NCBI GenBank assembly: GCA_015233935.1
Contig: JADFXB010000014.1
Span: 1-51,149, forward strand
Origin: Magnetococcales bacterium
GTDB lineage: Bacteria; Pseudomonadota; Magnetococcia; Magnetococcales; JADFXB01
DNA length: 51,149 nt
Reading direction: 5' to 3'
Made by a program: the position numbers and the translations under genes. The notes under the pieces were generated by a model. That model saw only the letters and a program-made list of their open reading frames with translations. It was not told the DNA's origin and did not search any database. This document shows, in pieces, positions 47,169-51,149 of the stretch (position 1 is the stretch's first letter; every line of letters starts with the position of its first letter).

Positions 47169-48407
47169 ATGCTCCCTCTCTGGCAACGGGTCGCCCGCAC
47201 CGGTTTTCTCGCCTGGTTGGTCTTTTTGCCGTTAACCGGCCTCCATCTGGAACGCTATGAAGTCAGTCAGCATTGGCAAAACGCTCTCTGGTTGGCCATG
47301 GGGGTGGCCCTCTTGCACTTGTTGTGGGGAGGCTTGGCCCAAACCAGCCAGGGACAACGGTGGATCCAGCAATTGGCCCCCCGTGCCTCGGCTGGCGTGG
47401 TGGTGGGAGGGGGGATGCAAAGCCGCTGGCCACTGCTGCTGGTGGTCCTGTTGGCGTTTTTGTTGCCCTTTTTTGTCAGTAAATATTGGCTCAACGTGGC
47501 CACTTTGGCCATGATCTATGTCCTGCTCGGGGTGGGACTCAACATTGTGGTGGGGCTGGCGGGGCTGTTGGACCTGGGCTATGTGGCCTTTTATGCGGTG
47601 GGGGCCTATGGCTATGGGTTGGGTGCCCAATATTTGGGACTCAACTTTTGGCAGGCCATTCCCTTTGCTGCCCTCCTGGCCGCTTTGCTGGGGGCGGTGT
47701 TGGGCTTTCCCGTCTTGCGCATGCATGGGGATTATCTGGCCATCGTCACCCTGGGATTTGGCGAGATCATCCGTTTGGTATTGAACAACTGGGGTTCCTT
47801 TACCGGTGGTCCCAACGGGGTGGCCGTCCCCTTCCCCAGTATACCGGGTCTCTCCTTCAACAAGGTTGCCAAACCCGGCGAACGAACCATCCATGACCTG
47901 CTGGGCATTCCCTTCGACAGTAGCTATAAATATATCTTCCTCTATCTGGTCTTGTTGATCATGGTGGTGTTGGTCATCCTGGCCGTCAGTCGCATTCGCA
48001 CCATGCCCATTGGGCGGGCCTGGGAGGCGTTGCGGGAGGATGAAATTGCCTGTCGCTCTCTCGGTATCAACCATGTGGTAGTCAAGTTGAGTGCCTTCAG
48101 CCTGGGTGCCCTGTGCGGGGGCATTGGCGGGGTCTTTTTTGCCGCCTCCCAAGGATTCATCAATCCCCACTCCTTCACCTTTTTTGAATCGGCCATGATT
48201 TTGGCCATCGTGGTCCTGGGGGGCATGGGGTCCATCGTCGGGGTGGTGGCGGCTGCTGTTACCCTCACCGTTTTGCCGGAGCTGTTGCGGGAGTTTGCCG
48301 ATTATCGGGTGTTGGTCTTCGGGTTGGCCATGGTGGGAATGATGATCTGGCGACCACGGGGCCTGCTGCGTCTGCGTCGTCCCCACTTTCCGGTCTCCGC
48401 ACCATGA
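47169..48407 (+). CDS. livM: Branched-chain amino acid permease LivM
   Basis: 412 residues, with an N-terminal extension of three helices as in E. coli LivM (425). Core segments NIVVGLAGLLDLGYVAFYAVGAY, GDYLAIVTLGFGEIIRL and GRAWEALREDEIACRSLGI are typical. It overlaps the livG start by 4 bases. Confidence 0.93.
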   Translation: MLPLWQRVARTGFLAWLVFLPLTGLHLERYEVSQHWQNALWLAMGVALLHLLWGGLAQTSQGQRWIQQLAPRASAGVVVGGGMQSRWPLLLVVLLAFLLPFFVSKYWLNVATLAMIYVLLGVGLNIVVGLAGLLDLGYVAFYAVGAYGYGLGAQYLGLNFWQAIPFAALLAALLGAVLGFPVLRMHGDYLAIVTLGFGEIIRLVLNNWGSFTGGPNGVAVPFPSIPGLSFNKVAKPGERTIHDLLGIPFDSSYKYIFLYLVLLIMVVLVILAVSRIRTMPIGRAWEALREDEIACRSLGINHVVVKLSAFSLGALCGGIGGVFFAASQGFINPHSFTFFESAMILAIVVLGGMGSIVGVVAAAVTLTVLPELLREFADYRVLVFGLAMVGMMIWRPRGLLRLRRPHFPVSAP

Positions 48408-49279
48408 CCCCCCTGTTACAGGTGCGGGGACTCTCCCTCTCCTTCGGGGGCCTCAAGGCGTTGCACCAGGTGAATTTTGAGGTGGAAACGGGTTCCATCA
48501 CCGCCTTGATCGGTCCCAACGGTGCGGGCAAAACCACCGCCTTTAATTGCATCACCGGTTTCTATAAAGCGCAGCAGGGATCTTTGCTCCTGCAAACCCC
48601 CCAAGGCCCGGTCTCCCTGTTGACCTTGTTGGGGGAAAAACTGACCTGGCAGCATTGGTTGCAACCTGGGCAACTGTTACAGCGTCTTTATTATAAAATG
48701 TTTGGCGGTCCCCATCGTATCAATCGGGTTGGGGTGGCCCGCACCTTCCAGAATATTCGTCTTTTTCGCGAAATGACCGCGTTGGAAAATCTATTGGTGG
48801 CCCAACATCAACACCTCAATACCAATCTGTTGTCCGGGCTGTTTGATACGGCTGCTTACCGTCGGTCGGAGGAGGCCGCCTTGCAAAAGGCCTGGGCGAT
48901 GTTGGCCAAGGTGGGGCTGGGCCAGGAGGGCAACCGTCTGGCAGGCACCCTGCCTTATGGCAGTCAGCGGCGGTTGGAAATTGCCCGTGCTTTGTGCAGT
49001 TCTCCCCGTCTGCTGTGTCTGGATGAACCGGCGGCGGGTTTGAATCCCCAAGAGACCAGGGAGTTGTCCCTGTTGTTGCAGACCATCCGCCAGGAGATGA
49101 ATCTCACCATTCTGCTCATTGAGCACGACATGGAATTGGTGATGGGCATTTCTGATCATGTGGTGGTATTAGATCATGGCGAGGTCATCGCCCAGGGCGG
49201 GCCGGAGGAGATCCGCCGTAATCAGCGGGTGTTGGAAGCCTATCTGGGCATCCCGGATGAGGAGGATTGGGAAGCATGA
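48404..49279 (+). CDS. livG: Branched-chain amino acid ABC ATPase LivG
   Basis: 291 residues, somewhat longer than E. coli LivG (255), with an insert at about residues 65-90. Walker A GPNGAGKTT, Q-loop RTFQNIRLF, Walker B RLLCLDEPAAGLNP and the His of LLIEHDMELVM are intact. The signature position reads LPYGSQRRL, as usual for this subfamily. It energises LivHM together with LivF. Confidence 0.93.
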   Translation: MTPLLQVRGLSLSFGGLKALHQVNFEVETGSITALIGPNGAGKTTAFNCITGFYKAQQGSLLLQTPQGPVSLLTLLGEKLTWQHWLQPGQLLQRLYYKMFGGPHRINRVGVARTFQNIRLFREMTALENLLVAQHQHLNTNLLSGLFDTAAYRRSEEAALQKAWAMLAKVGLGQEGNRLAGTLPYGSQRRLEIARALCSSPRLLCLDEPAAGLNPQETRELSLLLQTIRQEMNLTILLIEHDMELVMGISDHVVVLDHGEVIAQGGPEEIRRNQRVLEAYLGIPDEEDWEA

Positions 49280-49989
49280 CCACCCCATTGTTGGAAGTGC
49301 GCCAATTGTCCGCAGGCTATGGTCCCATTCAGGCGTTGCACCAGGTTTCCCTGCATGTGGCAGCAGGCGAGATTGTTACGTTGATCGGGGCCAACGGGGC
49401 GGGCAAGTCCACCTTGTTGATGTCCCTGTTTGGCACACCTGCTCCCACCTCCGGTTCGGTATGGCTGGCGGGACGGGAGATTACCGGATTGCCTGCCCAT
49501 GAGGTGGCACGGCTGGGTATCGCCATCGCCCCGGAGGGTCGGCGGGTTTTCCCGGATATGACGGTGGCGGAAAATTTGGCCATGGGGGCGGCGGTCCATG
49601 GTGGCATCCCTGACAAGGGGGTGTTGGAGCGCATTTATCATCTGTTTCCCCGTCTGCTGGAGCGGCAGCAGCAACGGGCGGGTGCCCTTTCGGGTGGTGA
49701 ACAGCAAATGCTGGCCATTGGACGCGCCCTGGTGAGTCGTCCTCGTCTGCTCTTGTTGGATGAACCCAGTTTGGGGCTGGCCCCCATGGTGTGTCGTCAA
49801 ATTTTCGCCACATTGCGCCAGATAGCCCGTGAGGGGACCACCATCTTTCTGGTGGAACAAAACGCCAATCAGGCCCTGCGTCTGGCCCACAGGGGTTATG
49901 TGCTGGTCAATGGCACCATCCGCCTTGCGGGAGAAAGTGCCGCTCTGCTCTCCGACCCGGAAATACGCCGGGCGTATTTGGGAGAGTAA
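49276..49989 (+). CDS. livF: Branched-chain amino acid ABC ATPase LivF
   Basis: 237 residues; ATG overlaps the livG stop (ATGA at 49276-49279), though a TTG at 49267 is in frame. Walker A GANGAGKST, signature LSGGEQQML, Walker B LLLLDEPSLGLAP and VEQNANQAL are all canonical. Last gene of livJHMGF. Confidence 0.93.
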   Translation: MTTPLLEVRQLSAGYGPIQALHQVSLHVAAGEIVTLIGANGAGKSTLLMSLFGTPAPTSGSVWLAGREITGLPAHEVARLGIAIAPEGRRVFPDMTVAENLAMGAAVHGGIPDKGVLERIYHLFPRLLERQQQRAGALSGGEQQMLAIGRALVSRPRLLLLDEPSLGLAPMVCRQIFATLRQIAREGTTIFLVEQNANQALRLAHRGYVLVNGTIRLAGESAALLSDPEIRRAYLGE

Positions 49990-50096
49990 GGGTATGATCT
50001 ACGAAAAAATGGTAAACCTTGGCAGACGGAAACTAAATGATTGATCAGTGCCTGACCGCGACGTTGACTTATATCCCTGAAACTTCCACGCAAAAC

Positions 50097-50294
50097 TTAC
50101 GCTGCAACCTGTTCAAAGGAAAAATGCGGCAGGTCTGCCCGTTCTCTTGCATGCTCCACTGTCATGGCGCAGAGTTGGCCATCGCGGTCGAATTCAACCA
50201 AAGTGCCTTCATCAATATCACGAGTTTCCACAATTTCGTTTTCACGGAACTGAATGTAAAGGGTGTCAGTGTCAGGAAAATATCGTACCTTCAT
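50097..50294 (-). CDS. DUF2283 protein
   Basis: 65 residues matching DUF2283: MKVRYFPDTDTLYIQF, then EIVETRDIDEGTLVEFD. The family is widely regarded as an antitoxin-like partner of small DUF4258-type genes. Its ATG overlaps the stop of the 47-codon gene upstream (ATGA at 50291-50294), so it is translationally coupled. Confidence 0.85.
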   Translation of the reverse strand: MKVRYFPDTDTLYIQFRENEIVETRDIDEGTLVEFDRDGQLCAMTVEHARERADLPHFSFEQVAA

Positions 50295-50434
50295 GGTGAA
50301 AACCCTCTGTTAAAAAAAGCATTGTGGATGGTTCTACCATCCTCCAGAAGAATAACACGTAACCAACGGTCGCCTGCTTCGGGGATGCATCGCCAACACC
50401 GAACACGCCCATCCGTCTTTATGGGATAGCTCAA
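50291..50434 (-). CDS. 47-residue partner of DUF2283 (TTG start)
   Basis: A 47-codon frame on the minus strand, bounded by a stop just upstream (50438-50440) and starting at TTG. It encodes TDGRVRCWRCIPEAGDRW, LRVILLEDGRTIHNAFF and RGFSP, which resembles the C-terminal half of DUF4258-type proteins that precede DUF2283. The ATGA overlap with DUF2283 supports translation. It may be a complete small protein or a truncated DUF4258 gene. Confidence 0.5.
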   Translation of the reverse strand: MSYPIKTDGRVRCWRCIPEAGDRWLRVILLEDGRTIHNAFFNRGFSP

Positions 50435-50544
50435 ATTTGCCTATGTGGTATAGTGACAGGATGGATCCTTCCCTTTGGAAATAGTAGCGAAGGTGCAAGA
50501 ATGGAAGGGTTGAAACATCCATCACCCAGTTTGAGCAGAGAATC

Positions 50545-50730
50545 GTGCTAAACGTTACAACAATCGGGTTGGATTTGGCAAAGGACGTTTTCGGGCTTTA
50601 CGCTGTAGATGCCTTGGGCAACGTCCGAAATGGAAGTTACCTCAGTATATCCACTGGCCTTTGCCCAACACCCCACCAGGGAACCAAAGATGACAGGTGG
50701 TTGAACATCGCTTTCACGGAGTTAGGTTAA
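50545..50730 (+). mobile_element. IS110-type transposase relic (N-terminal fragment)
   Basis: A GTG-started frame reads NVTTIGLDLAKDVFGLYAVD, the start of the IS110 DEDD domain with its first catalytic Asp. Similarity ends around 50625, and the rest of the frame is unrelated. No C-terminal domain or IS ends are visible, so this is a dead fragment. Confidence 0.6.
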
Positions 50731-50945
50731 TGAATCTGTTTACATTGTTAATCTTGATAGGTGTGGGATATGGGGTTTACAAGCTTTTTCTGGCACCGTC
50801 CAGGAAGGAGCGGTTGTCTGCAACTTCGGTGGCACATCCGTTGGCGCGTTGTGATGGTTGCGGGGTGTGGGTGCCGGAGCAGCAGGTGATGCAGGTGGAG
50901 GGAAAGGTTTTTTGTTCTACCACTTGCCGGGATAAGGATGGCTGA
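50730..50945 (+). CDS. PP0621-family small membrane protein with zinc ribbon
   Basis: 71 residues from ATG (the frame extends 11 codons into the IS110 relic). One N-terminal helix (MNLFTLLILIGVGYGVYKLF), a basic linker, and a treble-clef-like CDGC-x16-CSTTC zinc ribbon. This matches PP0621-type proteins of unknown function. Confidence 0.75.
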   Translation: MNLFTLLILIGVGYGVYKLFLAPSRKERLSATSVAHPLARCDGCGVWVPEQQVMQVEGKVFCSTTCRDKDG

Positions 50946-50960
50946 ATGTGGTTATTCGGA

Positions 50961-51149
50961 TCAAGAGGGGAAAAAGGATTTGAGGATGATGGCGATGGTG
51001 CCGCCCAGTTGGATACCCATCATCCATTTAAGAACGGCGAGTTCCATTTTGACGTTGGTAATTTCCGTTTTTATGTCGGTAATGTCACCTTTGGTGGCAA
51101 TGGTGGAGGCCATGGACTCGGAAAGCACATCCAACTGAGCAATGGACAT
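50961..51149 (-). CDS. Coiled-coil protein with C-terminal membrane anchor (partial)
   Basis: 62 residues visible; an in-frame ATG is the very last codon, so the true N-terminus may lie outside the window. A coiled-coil stretch (TKGDITDIKTEITNVKMEL) precedes one C-terminal helix (GIQLGGTIAIILKSFF). It resembles DUF1640/CCDC90-like proteins of unknown function. Confidence 0.6.
   Translation of the reverse strand: MSIAQLDVLSESMASTIATKGDITDIKTEITNVKMELAVLKWMMGIQLGGTIAIILKSFFPS

Overview
The window looks like the chromosome of a Gram-negative, nitrogen-fixing pseudomonadote. The gene set (PbpC, EF-P with its lysylation enzymes, PhoB/PhoR, NifA with sigma-54 type promoters, NifQ, DraT/DraG, a DUF2782 protein) would fit an alphaproteobacterial or Magnetococcales-like diazotroph. 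That placement is inference from gene content; there is no rRNA or other decisive marker here.

Layout. 1-1.4 kb: the 3' part of a chemoreceptor with a heme-binding CxxCH sensor region. 1.4-7.1 kb: penicillin-binding protein 1C, followed by AT-richer accessory DNA with gene relics, a zinc-ribbon/deoxyribosyltransferase-like protein and a zeta-toxin-like kinase with a 60-residue partner. 7.2-12 kb: elongation factor P (efp), its lysyl ligase epmA and lysine aminomutase epmB, with a two-gene HNH nuclease/ATPase cassette resembling Septu (PtuA/PtuB) lying between efp and epmB. 12.2-23.5 kb: a phosphate block: pstS-phoU-pstC-pstA-pstB1-pstB2, a Pit transporter with a DUF47 partner, phoB-phoR, and a second convergent DUF47 gene.

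23.9-40 kb is a compact molybdenum-nitrogenase region: nifA (+); nifV-fdxB-DUF269-nifX-nifN-nifE (-); nifB-fdxN-nifQ-draG (+); draT (-); nifH-nifD-nifK-nifT-nifY (+). Sigma-54 type -24/-12 elements precede nifE, nifB and nifH, and an exact NifA binding motif (TGT-N10-ACA) lies in the 5' end of draT upstream of nifH. The region encodes the enzyme, FeMo-cofactor assembly (NifB, E, N, V, Q, X, Y), electron donors and the ADP-ribosylation switch acting on NifH. nifU, nifS, nifW and nifZ are not in the window.

40-51 kb: DNA polymerase I, a DUF2782 protein, an MFS transporter, a DUF4160/DUF2442 pair, a complete branched-chain amino-acid ABC transporter (livJHMGF), and a small accessory tail with a DUF2283 gene coupled to a 47-codon ORF, an IS110-type transposase relic and small membrane proteins.

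The strongest unusual signals are: (1) two adjacent PstB ATPases with complementary motif losses, predicting an obligate heterodimer with one working ATP site; (2) a PhoU fused to a phosphatase-fold domain whose catalytic Cys and Arg are gone; (3) the Septu-like cassette between EF-P genes; and (4) draT and draG as convergent, 3'-overlapping genes rather than an operon.
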